A stretch of DNA of 64,000 nucleotides from NCBI RefSeq assembly GCF_008831285.2, contig NC_045142.1, positions 4,595,501 to 4,659,500 of the forward strand. The letters are read 5' to 3'. Position numbers and translations under genes: made by a program. Of the stretch, positions 44,342-57,700 are shown one piece after another (the stretch's first letter is position 1; the number at the start of each line of letters is the position of its first letter). Below the pieces are notes generated by a model, which was given only the letters and a program-made list of their open reading frames with translations, was not told the origin of the DNA and made no database searches. The stretch comes from Nymphaea colorata. Taxonomy: Eukaryota > Streptophyta > Magnoliopsida > Nymphaeales > Nymphaeaceae.

Positions 44342-47312
44342 CACACACAAAAATATGCCTCAGATATTGTGTCACTTTGTCCATAAGTCCCACTTACTTT
44401 GTTTTTATTTTTCCGTTGCCTTTCAATGATGCTGGTAGGGGTCCAGTGAAATCATTGTATGCTAAGTTCCTGAAACCAGCCAATGGTAATGCTGTTACAA
44501 TAATGTCAAATTGGAGATTAAACCACATTTACTGATTCACATTATAGGAGCACACTGCGATGGGGGAATAGAAGACTCAATAGATTGCAATTTGAGCATA
44601 ACAAATTGACAAAGCTATAGTGCAAACAAACAGCTAAATTTTCATGTTTCCTCGGTCTGGCAAAAGGAGAACAAGAAAAACTTTCCAGAAGAAGTGTTGC
44701 CATCAATTTATTGATGACCCAAAAGAGACGGTTGAGAAACAAGATGAATGAACTGAAGAACACACATTTGGTCCTAGTACATGATCTATTCGAGCAGCTT
44801 CAACTCGATTGGTGTTTAAATAATGCCAAGTTCATGTAACTTACAAAGATAGCATGCCCATATAAAGTTCCAAAACTACGAGAAGCAACCTCACCTAGTT
44901 TCATCATACCAACCTCAATCTTGAGCTTCAGCTTCAAGTCACAAGTTCTCATATAGGTTGTAGTTTTAAATGGTTGGGCTTAAGACCACAGAAAAAGAAC
45001 AAGGTAACAGACAAATTGACAAGGAATAACATAAACCTATTAGAGGTATGAACTACAGACATCCATCCTGAGGTCTACCTGTAAATCTACAGAAATGATG
45101 TTCTCCCTTCCTTTAGAGGTTCTAGGCCTCCATGGGAAGCCTTGTTGATGACAAATGCTGCGTAAGCTCTCTCTTCAACTAGCAGCCATGAACTCTAAGG
45201 AGTTTTTTTAGCATTTACTTCCACACGCTTTTCTTACAAAAGATGAAGGATAAGAGAGAGAAAGAGAGCCACTGACACAAGCCAAAGATTGTTGAAATGG
45301 ATGAAACTTACAAGATAGATATTTACAGATGTTTCCTGAAACATAACATCCTGTATAAGTTATTTTAATTACATTTACGTCAAGATGGAACCTTTCGTTT
45401 CTTATGGCTGTGTTTCAATACAATTTGTGATTTTAAAATACCCAGACTTTCATTACAAGATGGACCAAGCCAGGACAGGGACGAATAGATAATGCTATTA
45501 GCACCAAGCACAGAGTGAGTCAGGTGTACAAGACTCCGTGTTCAAACATTAGCACACGTGGCGCCCATGTAAAAAAAAAAGACTTGCTCATCTAAAAAAG
45601 TTTCAAGAAATCTTACAAATTTTAAAAATAGAACCCCAAAACATTCGACACCTTTAGAAAAAAAAAAATCCTAGCTAGCTCTACCGAGATTGAATTTGTT
45701 CAGCATAGTGAAAAACAGTATTTGGAAGTTTGCTTTGAATGTTCTGCCCAGTGACTATTTTGGGCCCTTTGACTTGCCACGGTTAGGCCTGAACATGAGC
45801 GGGGTTGAGCTAGAGTTGGGCCAGCTCGAGCTTAGTTCGACACCTAAAATACTCAACTCAAGCTCGGCTCAAGCTTAACAAATGAGGTATGAGCTTGACT
45901 CGATAAAGCTCAGCTCGACTGGACTCGATAAGATCATTTCTTTGATTTTCAAACAATCAACCAAACTTGCTGCCAACTTCTATCGAGGTGCAAAAATGTC
46001 TGGAATAATGACAGACGAAAAAAGAAAAGTAGCCATTGTCGTAGTCTCTCTCACTCTCCTCCTTTTTTTTTTTTTTTTTCCATTCCTCATAGCAAAAACA
46101 GTTCAAGAGAATTGAGGACGCATGAGCCCAAGTTAAGCTGTATCGAGTCGACTTTAGTGAACTCGAGCTTGACTCACCTAAACAACTGATTTCCACTCAA
46201 CTCGTTTGTGAAACGAGTCACCTTGAACTCAAGTTTGAGACGAGCTTTACCAAATTAAGTCCGATCTACTCGACTTAATGTTCTGGCCTAGCCAAACTCC
46301 TTCATTTGGTGGGTTCCCCCTTCAGGGCCCTATTCACCTAGGAGCGCATGGATACATGGGAAGAGGAAAGGGAAGCGTCATTAGAACTGAAAGAAAGAAA
46401 ACAGTTTAGAGCAAACAATCAAGCACTGAAACCTTCCCTATTACAAATGAAAGAAAGAAAAAAGTTTAGAGCGAACAATCAAGGATTGAGACCTGCCGTA
46501 CAAAAATGGTGTTTGTACTAAAACGGAAAAGAAAAACATTAAGTTTCACGACTAATTCATTGAAGCTCTTTTGTGTGTAGAAACTCACAACTCTTCCAAG
46601 TAAGGAAGGAGACCCAAGAACTCTGGGATCTGTCCACTCAAACTGTTGTTACTAAGATCACTGCAAAATCAGAGTTGATACTGATTAGTGAAAGTCTATA
46701 ATTAAGCAAGTGAAAGGCCAACTTGACTGCATTTTACTCACATTATCTCAAGCGCAGTTAGCCCGCTGAAGTCTGGAAGGGCGCCCTCCAAGCCAGAACT
46801 ATTAAGGTGCCTAAAAAAGCAAAGGAAAATGGACGACATATACAAAACTCTCTTTAAGATCAAAATAATAAACTTGCACGCGACTTGCAGACTTAGAAAA
46901 CCTGACATATTAATTTTGCACCGTGGAATTCAAATATATATATATACAACTTTCAATTAGCAGCAGGTATATGCATTAAGGGGGTCTCAGATCTGATTGT
47001 TAATTATGTGATACTCACAGTTCAATCACTCGTGGTGGATCATCAGTATTGCAGTTGAGCCAGTCCCAAGTGAACCCTGCTGGAAGGCATGGATCACCTG
47101 CCCATGACTGAAGTTGTTGATACTGACCCTGTAACACCTTCAACGCCTTCACTGCAAACCATTGTCACAAGAAAATAATATGGAAAAGGATAATTGTACA
47201 GAGCATAAATTGAAGAAATGCCAGTATACTTCAAAACGCTATTCTCAAGCCAAAACATAGCTTATGCCTCAGATGTTTCACTCAGATCTACAAACCGACT
47301 CCCTATCTCTCT

Positions 47313-47355
<43 letters not shown>

Positions 47356-49072
47356 GGAGTTCCTCTATATGTGCCCATTTCTGAACGATGTCACTATGCC
47401 AATGGAACGGTGAAATATATTAATGCGCTGCAAGAGCTGACATGTGGAATATTTATATATACATATATGTGTGTGTGTATCAAGAGAGAGAGAGAGAGAG
47501 ATATGAGTACTCTATTCTGCTGAGCTGAAGGCGTAGACCCGTCTGTTGTCCACCCTCTCCTATCCCTCCTCCCCTCTCCCGTTGCTTCCCCTCCCCAGTC
47601 CCTGTTCCCCTGCTTTTCCTCCCCTATTGCCCTTGTTAATTCATGGCATCAAACCCAAAGCAGTGGAAGAATTTATTGGGAGTGAATAGAACAAGGAGAG
47701 TAATTCTTATTGAGAGTATGGTGGATCAAAATGGAGAGTAGTGGAGGATTGCCCTAAGCAGACAATTACATAAATATATTTATACATAACTATTATAAGA
47801 AATGGAGTAGGCGACCAGTTTGTTAGAGAGCATCTAATTTGTTAGTTCCATTTCAACTGTTCTTCTCAAGACTTCCATGACAATCCTCCTCACGCTATTT
47901 CAACTATCCCAATTTGCTAACTATACTTTGAAAGCCTTCTCTTCCAAGGGGTTTAGAGAAGATGTGTATAGGTTGCAGATTACTCTCAAAATGCATAGTG
48001 CATATCCCTCTATCTTGAATCTTTTCTGTATCGAAGTGATAGTCCACTACGACTTTTATGTGTTTCCTTCTTTCATGAAACGTTATTGCACTGCTGCTTG
48101 GTTGTCACATTCCAGTTCCATTGTCTGCACAACTTCCATATCTTAGTCATTTAGTGTGCATTTGATCCATTGACCGATATCTGCACTAGACTTTTGTTAT
48201 CACTCTCTGCTTTTTTTCTTACAAGTCACCAATTTGCCTTTCAAAAAGGGAACTGTGGTGCAGGAAATTTCGTGCGCCAGTATGATTAAGGACTAAAATA
48301 TCCCCATTCACATTGAAGAAAACTTTTTCTGAAGACAAAAATGAAAATCGGAAAAAGTAGAAAGTCAAAAATTACCAAAATATCCCATCGGGTCCTTTAG
48401 GGCGTGTCTCTCTCCCCAAAAAGTAGCAGTACCATGTGTCGATCTCTTACTATTAGGGTCCCTTAGTCAGATTCTGCATACTCGACTAACATGAAAGTGG
48501 TTGTTTCTTCTCATGGTGATTCCTTTATTAGGAGAAGGTTTCAGGTAACTAGTACTCTTTGTAATTCTGCTTACACGATGTTTGGTCATGTGTTAGTAAG
48601 ATAGATTAGCTTGCTAACTAGTTCATCGAAAAATTGTTGCATCTATAAGAGATTCTTCTTCATCCTTCATTTGCTTTAGCTTAAGATTCATTTTCATGTG
48701 AGTGTCAGTGGTTCCTCAATTCATATATATATATATTGCTTATAACATGAAGCAATCATAATGTCAAAGTTTTTACATTTTTTCTAGAATCCTAAAACTT
48801 ATCTCCATCAATCCAACTACTGTATGTGCTCAAAATGTTTAAAACAGTGGCATCAAAAAAATAAGTTGGCAAAAAATCTCATGCTTACATCAGATTCAAT
48901 CAATAGGTTTATTTAATAGCTTTCGTGTCTTTGTGGGCTGGGTAACTAATAGATGGGCCATGTGAAGTAGTCATGAGTTATCTAATTAATTTGAATAATA
49001 ATCTCGATTAGTTGTGAGTTCTTTAATTAACTTGATTCATGATTGTGTTCACTAATTGCATAAGGGGGGGGG

Positions 49073-49122
<50 letters not shown>

Positions 49123-52100
49123 ATCATCTTCGTTGGTTCCACTCACAAGTCGGCGACTGATCACTTGAAAAAGTTCCATGGCATTGAGGATGGGAGGAAG
49201 GGATGCATCTGGTGTGTTGACCAAGGAAATGACCGATTCGCCACTCAGATTAAGACCGTGATTGAAGACCATCGAACCTGACTGATAAGGAGGGACTATA
49301 GGAAGAGTGATACCCTTGATGCCATCAACGAAGAAATCGAATGACCTGCTCTTGGTTTGATAAGTGACCTGTGACACTTCCAAGAAATAGAAAATGTAGT
49401 AATAGAGGCCATCTACCAAACCCATCTCCGAGGATGGAACGATCAGAGTGGTCTCGTTATTCGACGCTGGAGTTATCGCGTGTGCTAGTGCCAGTCCTGA
49501 CATTTCAGAGAACTTTGGGATGGAGCTCATGTTGTCTCTCGCCACGCTGATCACCCCATCAATCGCGCCACTCGGATGCCAGTAACGATCATAAGGGTCA
49601 CTTTGATACCTGCCAATGAAACCGCGGAGTATCAAAGCAAGTCTAATCAGTTGTAGCTCGTGCTCATTACAAATCGTGATTACCTCTTCAACTATTTATA
49701 ACCATATTGAGAAATATATAGTTATATAGTCCTTATAACCATATTGAGAAAAATATAGCCCCCACTTTCTTCACTTCTTTAATAATAATAATAATTTTTT
49801 TATTTAGTGAGCAGGAGACCTTTGAACTTGTTTATGGGTGGCTCTCTTTTTACAACACAGAAATTGATGCTTTGTTGACAAAGTTCATAGGGATCAGGAG
49901 AGGGTAAGGTTCATGCATGGAGGCAGAGGGCTCTTAGCTGAAGGAAAAGTACTCGGAGGGCGTAAATGGCAGCTTGTCAACTAGTGTCTGACATTGACAA
50001 GGTAACAGGCTGCGAGGGCCAGAAGGCGGGCTCTGAAGGCCATACTTGAGACCAATGAAGGCAAAACGGGTGATCAGAAGTGTTAAACCGCCACAACAAG
50101 GAGCACGATAAACAGTGGATTTATGGCCGAAAATACACATCAAAACCGTATGTGTTTAGTCTAAAACAGAAGTTATGATGTAGTTTTCTACTTGTGACTT
50201 AATATTGAGTACTTTTATACACTGTTGTACAAGCTGATTGACCAAATGGGTTGAGCTGCTCATTCAATGAATCGACCAATATCAATTATTTAGACGAATT
50301 GGTTGTCAATTGGAAATACCATTTCAAATTTTTTTTTAATTAATTAAAAATTTGTTAAAAAATAATGCATGACAAGTTTGAATTAGCCACCGAATTGAAC
50401 AAATCAGTCTATTGAGGCTAATTCTGATAACATTATGCTTTGCTCATTCAAAGCTTCAAAAACTATATATGAAGTGGAATTTATAATAAGCATGTTATCT
50501 TTTAACTTCCTAAATTGAACTTTCATACAGTCCCGGAGTTGGTTAGTGCAATAAATGGGGCGATGGATGCTAAGTGGCCAGTGTTCGTTTGAACACTGAA
50601 GGGATGGTAGTCCAAGACACTGAAAGCCTAACCTGTATCTTAAAGGCACAAAGGAAACGGTGGTCTTCCCCGCTTACCCAGACTAATCGGACCTTCATAT
50701 GCCAGCTCAGTTGAAGGGGTTACCCCTCAAACCTTAGCTCTGTAGTAGAGACGCATGTAAGTTGATGTTAGTTACTTTATTTGTATATTGATATTTCTCC
50801 AACTTTTTATTTGTTATCATATGAGCCCTTAAAAATTAAAACTTAAACTATTACTGCCCCTTAGTTTTAGGCTCAGCCACTGCCTTAGCTCCTCAAAGTT
50901 CACATACTCTTGCTCTTGTCTTACCTTATTATGTCCTTTGCTCCGAAGGCTGTCCTCCTCCACTTTAGAAGAACGTCTTCCGTGTCCTCGGTTTGATACA
51001 TGCCCAGCTCAAATTCCTTAACTTCAAGAGCAGAGATGAAGGGTATGTGGTCGGGCGATGTTCGAGCAACACAGACGCTGATGTTGTCTCTCTTGGGCGC
51101 ATAAATCACTTCCCAATAAAGGGTGGTATCTAATGAAGTTGTCACGCTGGCCCAATTGTTCCCATCAAATTGAAGATCGAAGGATGGTGGCGACGACTTC
51201 CCGTCGTAGTTGCCGTAGAAGAAGGATGCCCTTATCATGTGCTTCTTTCCCATCGCCACGCTTGGTATCACGTAGCAGCTCTTTATTTGCGATGGGAAGT
51301 AACGGAGGGTCTTGTCCTCTTCGTGGTATGAAGTGGTAACCTGGACGCGGTTTGTTTTCCCTGTCTTAATGTAGTCACCGTCGCCGACCCATTTGATGCC
51401 CAGCTCGTCCGTGCGCGTACCCGTCGGACCTCCACAATCGATGCTCAAGAACACTGAAGGACACAAAGAAAACTCACCGGTTACATGAGGTGCTGGACGT
51501 CAAGTTTTGTAAGCCATTAGGTTAGCATATATCAAAGGTGGGCCCTATTGGCTATTACTAATATGTATATTTACTTTAATGCATTATCATTGTACATGCA
51601 CAGCCATCACTTTAACCTTGTCACTTTTAACCTTGTCCTTGTTATTATGTCATACCCTTATCTTTATTTCACACCCATTATCTCATAGTTTTATCGTTAT
51701 CTCATATTTAGGGAGTTTGAAATAACGATGAAAGGTAATATGAGATAATGATAAGAATATGAAATAATGACAAATGTATGATATAATATGTGTAACATAA
51801 CGATATAAATATGACATAATGACAAAATTATGAAATAACGACAAGAATATGAGATAATGATATGAGCAAGACCAAAAAAAAAATATCGAATCTTAAAACC
51901 TTACTTTCTTTGTTTTTCTTTTGTCCCTACAAAAAGTTCTTTGTTCTATTAACTATTGACATTTTTTGTCATGACTAGCTTCGGAGGTGTATTTAACTAG
52001 CTTTAGGAGTGTTGCGTATTTAAATGGTGTTTAAGAGTATTGCAGTCAATATGCACCGGAAGAAAAGGGGAATTGAGGGAAATTTTGGTACATTTTGAAA

Positions 52101-54071
52101 AGGTAATATCCAACTTACGGGTACCCGTATGATCTAAAAGCGGTTATATTCACTGGGTAGTATGTCATACACATGAGCTTCTAATGGGTGCATAAGTATG
52201 CAGACCTATGCATGTAACCAGCTTGGTATATAACTAGGTTTGATTGTACTCTTTTTTTTTTTTTTTTTAAAGGAAAGAAAAAGGCTATAGGTAATACTCC
52301 CACTAGGTTCAACTATCAAGGGACATGCATTTTGATTACTTTTTTATTTTGTTTTTTTATGGGACATTTGGATAACACCTAAAACTAATTTTTGATGGGA
52401 AAAAATGGCTTTCCTTCCAAAACATCATTTCAATGCATTTGCATAACACCGAAAGTAGGTTTTTTTGGTTTAAAACTCAATTTTGATAACTTTCCTTTTT
52501 TCTCTAAAAAAAAAGCAAATAACCTAGGCCCTCCAAATCATTCACAAAAAGGTGCTTTTTGGTCCTATTATCCAAATACACGAACTAGTTTTTAAAAACT
52601 GATTAAGAAACTAATTTTTTCCAAAACTAGTTTTTGCAGAACTAATTTTTTTTTTTGGTGTCATCCATCCGCTACCACACTGGTCCTCGTGTTCTAGTTT
52701 TGTAGGAGAAGGGTATTTTTTGGTACTTTTGAAGAAATAGAAATAGATATATTTCAAGAACACTTTTTGTTTTCCAAATTTTTACCTTTACAGTTTAAAA
52801 GAAACAAATCTCTTGGCCACACTTGAACATACGCCCTCCTATTACTTGGTCATATCATTGTTATCGGTATTGGTGTGTACCAAACGAGAGTGAGTAACAA
52901 ACATAAATACCCATCGAAAAGAAACAAGGAGTAGTTAAGGCTATTTTTGGAATTAAAAAAATCTTTTTTAAAATTTTATTCTTTTTTTTTTTTAATTAGA
53001 TCTGTCCATGAATATGACCAGCTTCAATGTCAAACCACCTATTAGATATATTTATCAACATACGTAGCCCCTTGCCAAATAGATGCATCGCAATGTGGAA
53101 TTACATGTATAATTTTTGCTTCTAATAACGGTTTAAAAACCTTAGGGATGAACTTGTTCTACGAAAGTGAAAGTGAAGGATGAATTTGGAGAACTTAAAA
53201 AGCGAATCATAGATTTATAACATAACCGGTAAGATAAGGACTTATATAGAAAAACCTCTTGCAATAGGGATTCATTCGGGGCAGATCTACCTTGTATTTA
53301 ATCAACAAGCGACCGAAAAATTTTCCAAGATATATCCGAAGGGAACTCATAACGATAGTTATAAGTATTGCTTTTTTTAGATGGTCAGGTTCTTTGGGTA
53401 TAATATGTCGAGATTGAAAAAAGGAAAAACAATGTAAATTTTTACAAAATTTTAAAAAATCTTGAAATGTTAAGAAAATTAAAGAATAAGTAGATAAGCA
53501 ACCAATAAACATTAGAAAATAGAAACAAGCAGTTTGATTTTACAAAGCATACAGAAAACGCCCAAAACGAAAAAAAAAGGTGGGACAAACACAAAATCGT
53601 TTGGCGTTTTTTTGCCGTTTTATTCGATTGGCTCATTTTTTTCATTCTTAAGATGTATTTGAAAAAAAAAACATGTTTTTTTTTTTGTGACTAGCGTCAT
53701 AACTAACATGTAGGGCGATATTGGAGTAGAGATGCACAGCCCGGGGGGGCAGGTGCCCTAGCCCCCTTAAAAAAAAGTTTAGAAAATTTATGTATAAAAT
53801 TAAAAAAAAAATTCATGTATCCTACATAAAAAATTTGAAAAATGATATTTGGGTTTTTGTCAAAATTTTGAAACCATAATATTGCCTTCCTATGAAAAAA
53901 TCTTGACTCCACCAGATGTAGACTACACATGTGGCCATGTATTTTACGATTAGCAACGAAATCAAACGAGTGGAAGTCGAGACCTTGAGAAGACTTACAT
54001 TTATCAGCAATCCCCGAGAAAATTTGGATTATAATACAAAAGGAAACGAACAGAAGACCGGATTTTGCCAT
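39004..54071 (-). CDS. Malectin-like/LRR receptor kinase (LRR-I type), 13 exons, 847 aa
   Basis: Exons 54071-53999, 51453-50925, 49609-49122, 47151-47019, 46810-46742, 46660-46589, 44469-44398, 44094-43913, 41830-41613, 41513-41387, 40343-40275, 40184-40004 and 39334-39004 give 2544 nt in frame, all GT-AG. Residues 1-24 are a signal peptide. The malectin-like domain runs to about 363 ([28 protein letters not shown]), then WAGDPCLP at 380-387, three LRR exons (408-479) and a TM segment at about 498-521. The kinase starts near 560: GDGGSG loop (575-580), Lys596, HRD (692-694), DFG (712-714), [11 protein letters not shown]. The usual DPE Glu is Gln738, encoded by a codon split by an intron. This is the layout of LRR subfamily I kinases, plasma-membrane receptors involved in pathogen, symbiont or growth signalling. 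Introns are long and hold TE relics: intron 1 (53998-51454) also has a GATAATGA-type tandem repeat at 51700-51870. Confidence 0.92.
44298..44338. repeat. (CT)n microsatellite in intron 7
   Basis: About 20 CT units on the plus strand, within intron 7 (44397-44095) of the receptor kinase gene. Confidence 0.9.
45790..46290. mobile_element. Decayed GAGCTCGA-type MITE relic
   Basis: GCCAGCTCGAGCTTAG, CTCAAGCTCGGCTCAAGC, GTATCGAGTCGACTTTAG and similar blocks resemble the arms of the 25889-26309 MITE. Ends and target duplication are lost. It sits in intron 6 of the receptor kinase. Confidence 0.5.
47640..48240 (-). mobile_element. Copia 3'-end relic (RNase H end, PPT, LTR part)
   Basis: On the minus strand from about 48240: [37 protein letters not shown] and FSKPL in broken frames, the C-terminal RNase H of a copia element of a different lineage from the one at 32-37 kb. 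GTGAGGAGGAT at about 47890 looks like a polypurine tract, followed by TGTCATGGAAG as a candidate LTR start. The other LTR was not found. It lies in intron 3 of the receptor kinase. Confidence 0.6.
48255..48390. repeat. Dispersed repeat, copy 4 of 4
   Basis: TCGTGCGCCAGTATGATTAA, CACATTGAAGAAAACTTTT, GACAAAAATGAAAATCGG and TTACCAAAATATCCC in the common order. It is the best-preserved copy and lies in intron 3 of the receptor kinase, next to the copia relic. Confidence 0.5.
49066..49121 (-). repeat. (CT)n tract starting at a splice donor, with a C run
   Basis: On the gene strand the malectin exon ends GATGATG and the intron begins GTCTCTCT, continuing as about 22 CT units and then a run of about ten C. 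This is the same intron, in the same phase, that begins with CT repeat in the gene at 2.5-7.6 kb. Confidence 0.85.
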
Positions 54072-54133
54072 GAAACTTCACACCACCGCCTTCTTCATGG
54101 GAGGATGCATCTTTGGCCAGCAAAGCTAGAGGC

Positions 54134-54141
54134 TTTATAAA
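54134..54141 (-). promoter_or_regulatory. Candidate TATA box of the malectin-LRR receptor kinase
   Basis: The minus strand reads CTTTATAAAG about 63 nt upstream of the start codon at 54071, predicting transcription from near 54105 and a short 5' UTR. Confidence 0.45.
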
Positions 54142-55024
54142 GTCGCGACGATTTCCTGGTCTTCCCCTCGGCAAGTTTTCGTAATAAGGCATGAAAAATA
54201 GTGAGGCATTTTTCTAAAGAATGTGGTTATAAGGTCGGCAGCCTTGGTGTCCTTTCACATGTAAAGTTTGATCATGTAAATACTTTTTAAGTTTTGGCCA
54301 CAGAATTAAATATTTTTTTTTCCGGTAAGAAGCAGTTATCAATATCGACGGTTAATCTGCCCGTATTAATGGCCAACCATCGTGGGTCACCTATTATAAC
54401 ATCTATTTGCTTTTCTTTCAAAATTTATCCTGTTCGGGGCTATCGTTTCTCTAGTTATGCAGTTATTAGCTTTCGTGCCATAGGGAATTAATATTTTATT
54501 ATAAGAGGTTTGTCTTTTTTAACTCAAAAGTTTAATTTCTCGTGTGGAATTCCATGTAGCAAGTGGGAGGTTAATCTTACTGCATGAGTGAGTGAAGATT
54601 GAAGTCTCCTTAATTTTTTGAAGTTTTGATGGTTTAGGGCTGCTTTTGGTGTATTGGGAAAACACCCCTATGCTTCAACTTATATATCAATGCCATCCTT
54701 TTACAATACAAATGATGTATAGATCTCATAGTTTCATTCTTTTTTTGACAAGGAAATAGGTGGAAAATTAGTTTTGAAATTACCTGATCCCTTAGTCACC
54801 GAAATCCATAAAAAATATAATGAGAAGGAATAAGTTCACCAATAAGATAATCTAAGTATGAGAATCTAATTTATACGGGAAGAGCTAGTAAAGAAATGTA
54901 CTAAAAACAATTATAGTTAGACGGTTAAAAGGAGAAGATAGCTTCTTTAAATAAATTTATAGACCACAAAGGTATGAATAGGAGAGACATTTTTGGAGAG
55001 AAAGAACTTTAAGAAAAGTTCAGT

Positions 55025-55215
55025 GCAACGGCAGAGCTAGAAATTTTTTCTTGAAGGGGGTCAACTTAAAAGTTATTTAAATTTTGACCCAAGCTGAAAT
55101 ATCATTTTTTTAAATTTTTTTATAGGATAACTTTTTCTAAAACTTACATGTAAATTTAAAAAAAAAATATTGAGGTGGGTTCAATGCTCGCATGGGCCCT
55201 CCTTGGCTCGGCCCC
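55025..55215. mobile_element. Small TIR element, GGCGGAGCYA family
   Basis: Left AACGGCAGAGCTAGAAATTT and right CCTTGGCTCGGCCCCTG around an AT-rich core. It matches the general style of the elements at 8129, 17220 and 17448 but is more diverged. Confidence 0.4.
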
Positions 55216-56357
55216 TGAATCAGTGTACCATTCAAACCCAAACCCAAGATGAGCTGAGGAAACCATGATTGATCATAAAAATGACAAACATAAGAAGATT
55301 GGCACAACTTAGGCCGGGGCTGATAGGTGGTTGGTCACTAGGAGACAACCCCAGAACCAGAAGGTGTTTCCACCTTTACTCGGGATCACCTCGTATTCGC
55401 CCAAACAAAGAAACGAAATCATCAAATGCTTTTTAATATGTGGAATGAATGGGGTTGGGAGTTGGGTCGCTTGCTGGAGTCCCAAGTGCCAATGTCTTAA
55501 AACCATTTGGGATATTCAAATGTTCATACTTGATTCTATGCACTTGATGTCTTCTTTTAGTTAATTTTCTTGATTTCATTCATTACTGCCGGGAGAAAGC
55601 CAACCAAAACCATTATTACAAAGAAATGAAAGGAAATAATGACATCGGAAGACAAAAAACAAAACGGAGAAGGAGCAAGAAAAAAACTCCTGGGCAGATG
55701 ATCTTTTTCTAGTTAAGTTGGGTTTCACAAGCATTTAAACTCTTTTTTTTTTTTTTTTTTTTTCTGTCAAAAGCTCCTGTCAGATTGTTATTAATTTTAA
55801 CCAAATTGCTGCGTGTTGGGTTGGAATAAACAAACAGTTGGTGTAACGTGCAGATCAGTTTGGTGCCTAATTAATTCATGGAGATCGATTCACGTGATCA
55901 CAGGAAGGCTTCTCGGGCCAGCCACCTCGGATGGTCGATTAAAGGGTTTAACTGCAGGGTTAGAGAGATCGGAAGACAAGCCAAGCAAATGGGATTTCTG
56001 ATCATGAGTTTGAGATTCTGTCATTGATCATGAAGAAGAGTTTGGGAATGACCAGACTTTGGAGAAAAAGTATGGTTTGGTTGACGATTTTTATGCATCC
56101 GTAAAGGCGTTGATAACATGAAATGTCCACATTTCCCTTGGGGCATATATTAGATTATCTTTACCTGAATTTTCCACAAACACAAAAGCGACTAGCGATA
56201 AGCTTGAAGCATATATACGTAGCCACTGAGTCATGACTCTAGGGCCTAGATGATACTTGGGGATATCAAACGAGGGCCATCAATATTTTTTATGGATTGA
56301 AGGTTCATTTGATGTCTCTAGACATCATCGAAGCTTAAAGTCACCACTCAATTTTCT

Positions 56358-56393
<36 letters not shown>

Positions 56394-57439
56394 TATATAT
56401 ATATATATGGAAGGTTGATTTTTCAAGTTAAACCTAAAATTTAAATAATTAATGTAGCAATTCTGGACGCAAGGTTTGTAATAACAAAATGCCAATTGCG
56501 TAAATTTAACATTGCTGTTATGGGTTCAATTCGCAAGATCTTGGCTGTCTTTGGCCATCAGATAAGAAGGAGATAAGTTTTTAACTTCATTTTGTATGGG
56601 ATTTTAGTTCTGCAACCCACTCTGGTGGACTCAAATGGAAGATATATTAAAAACAAAATGAGTTTGGTACTGTGGATTGGAAATATTTTAATTTCAAGAG
56701 AATAAAAACAAAATATCTCTTGAGCCATATATTTATAATGAAAAATACATAAACGTATATGAAAAATGATTTTTAATATATATGTATATATATACATAGA
56801 TAGTGAAGCTGAGTTAGGTCCAGCCAAAGATGTTCTTGACACGGCCATTTTTTACGGCTCAAACTCATCTAGATGCCCACTTTCACGATGGCTAAAATTA
56901 ATATTTATGAGGGACACAAAAATTTGTCCTTGATACTAAAAAAAAAATGCAGGAAAACCTGTTCGTTTATAGTTTCGGGAAAATAATATTATATCTGGTC
57001 AAGGTCAAGGTTGACGCGACAACCGCTTGAGGAGTCCCTTTCCTTGCTGCAAAACGTTACTTACAGCACATGCATGCATGATTCGTTTGCTATAGTATTT
57101 ATATTACATTGTCCAAATTAATTCAAAAATTAACTTCATGGAAGATAATCAAACAGGGGAGGGATTACTTGAAAAACTGAAGTATTTGCAATGATCTCAA
57201 ACAAAATATTTATCAGATCTCAGATCGATATGCAAACGCTAGTAGTTGAAGTTGCCCTTCCCTTGGCGCGTCTGTTGAGATCTGTATGCAACGGTAATAG
57301 TTGAAGTTGCTCTTCCCTTGGGTAGCTGTATATATTTGGCTGCAGTTAGAAACTTGACATAATTGTACACATTTTTATGGTGAAGGAGAGTATATTCTGG
57401 CTTTCTACCCAACTGCCCATGAGTTGTAGACGTGTTCAA

Positions 57440-57700
57440 CATATGATCGGATTCAGATTCAGATACACATAAATATTTGATTGGATTTAGATAAAGATTC
57501 AGATCCGATTTGTTTTAAACAAATATCTATATCTGATGCTCTTATATTTTGAAAACCAGGAAAATTCTGTTCAAAATTTCCTTTGGGGTTGTAAAATTAG
57601 TTTTTGGATTCAAATTCAAATACAGATAAGACTTTTCTTTGTTCGTCTTCAAATCTGAACATGTGAATATCATAAATATGATTAAGGACATATCCCATTC
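57440..57700. mobile_element. AT-rich dispersed element (CGGATATCCGAT family), copy 3
   Basis: GATCGGATTCAGATTCAGAT, GATTGGATTTAG and ATATCCCATTCAAAT recur in the order seen at 21885 and 24676. This copy is the most decayed and has no clear ends. Confidence 0.4.

Noticed and set aside
45480..45590. A second SINE (GTGTTCAAAC followed by an A-run)
   Set aside because: Only a weak B-box-like match; no A box or target duplication could be found.
47218..47523. 101-aa frame with IYIYIY
   Set aside because: Produced by a TA microsatellite in an intron of the receptor kinase.
49027..49635. 202-aa frame ending in a long SL repeat
   Set aside because: Exon 3 of the receptor kinase read into the CT microsatellite after its donor.
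49934..50143. 69-aa minus-strand frame as a gene or exon
   Set aside because: It lies in intron 2 of the receptor kinase, matches no family I know, and the kinase frame is complete without it.
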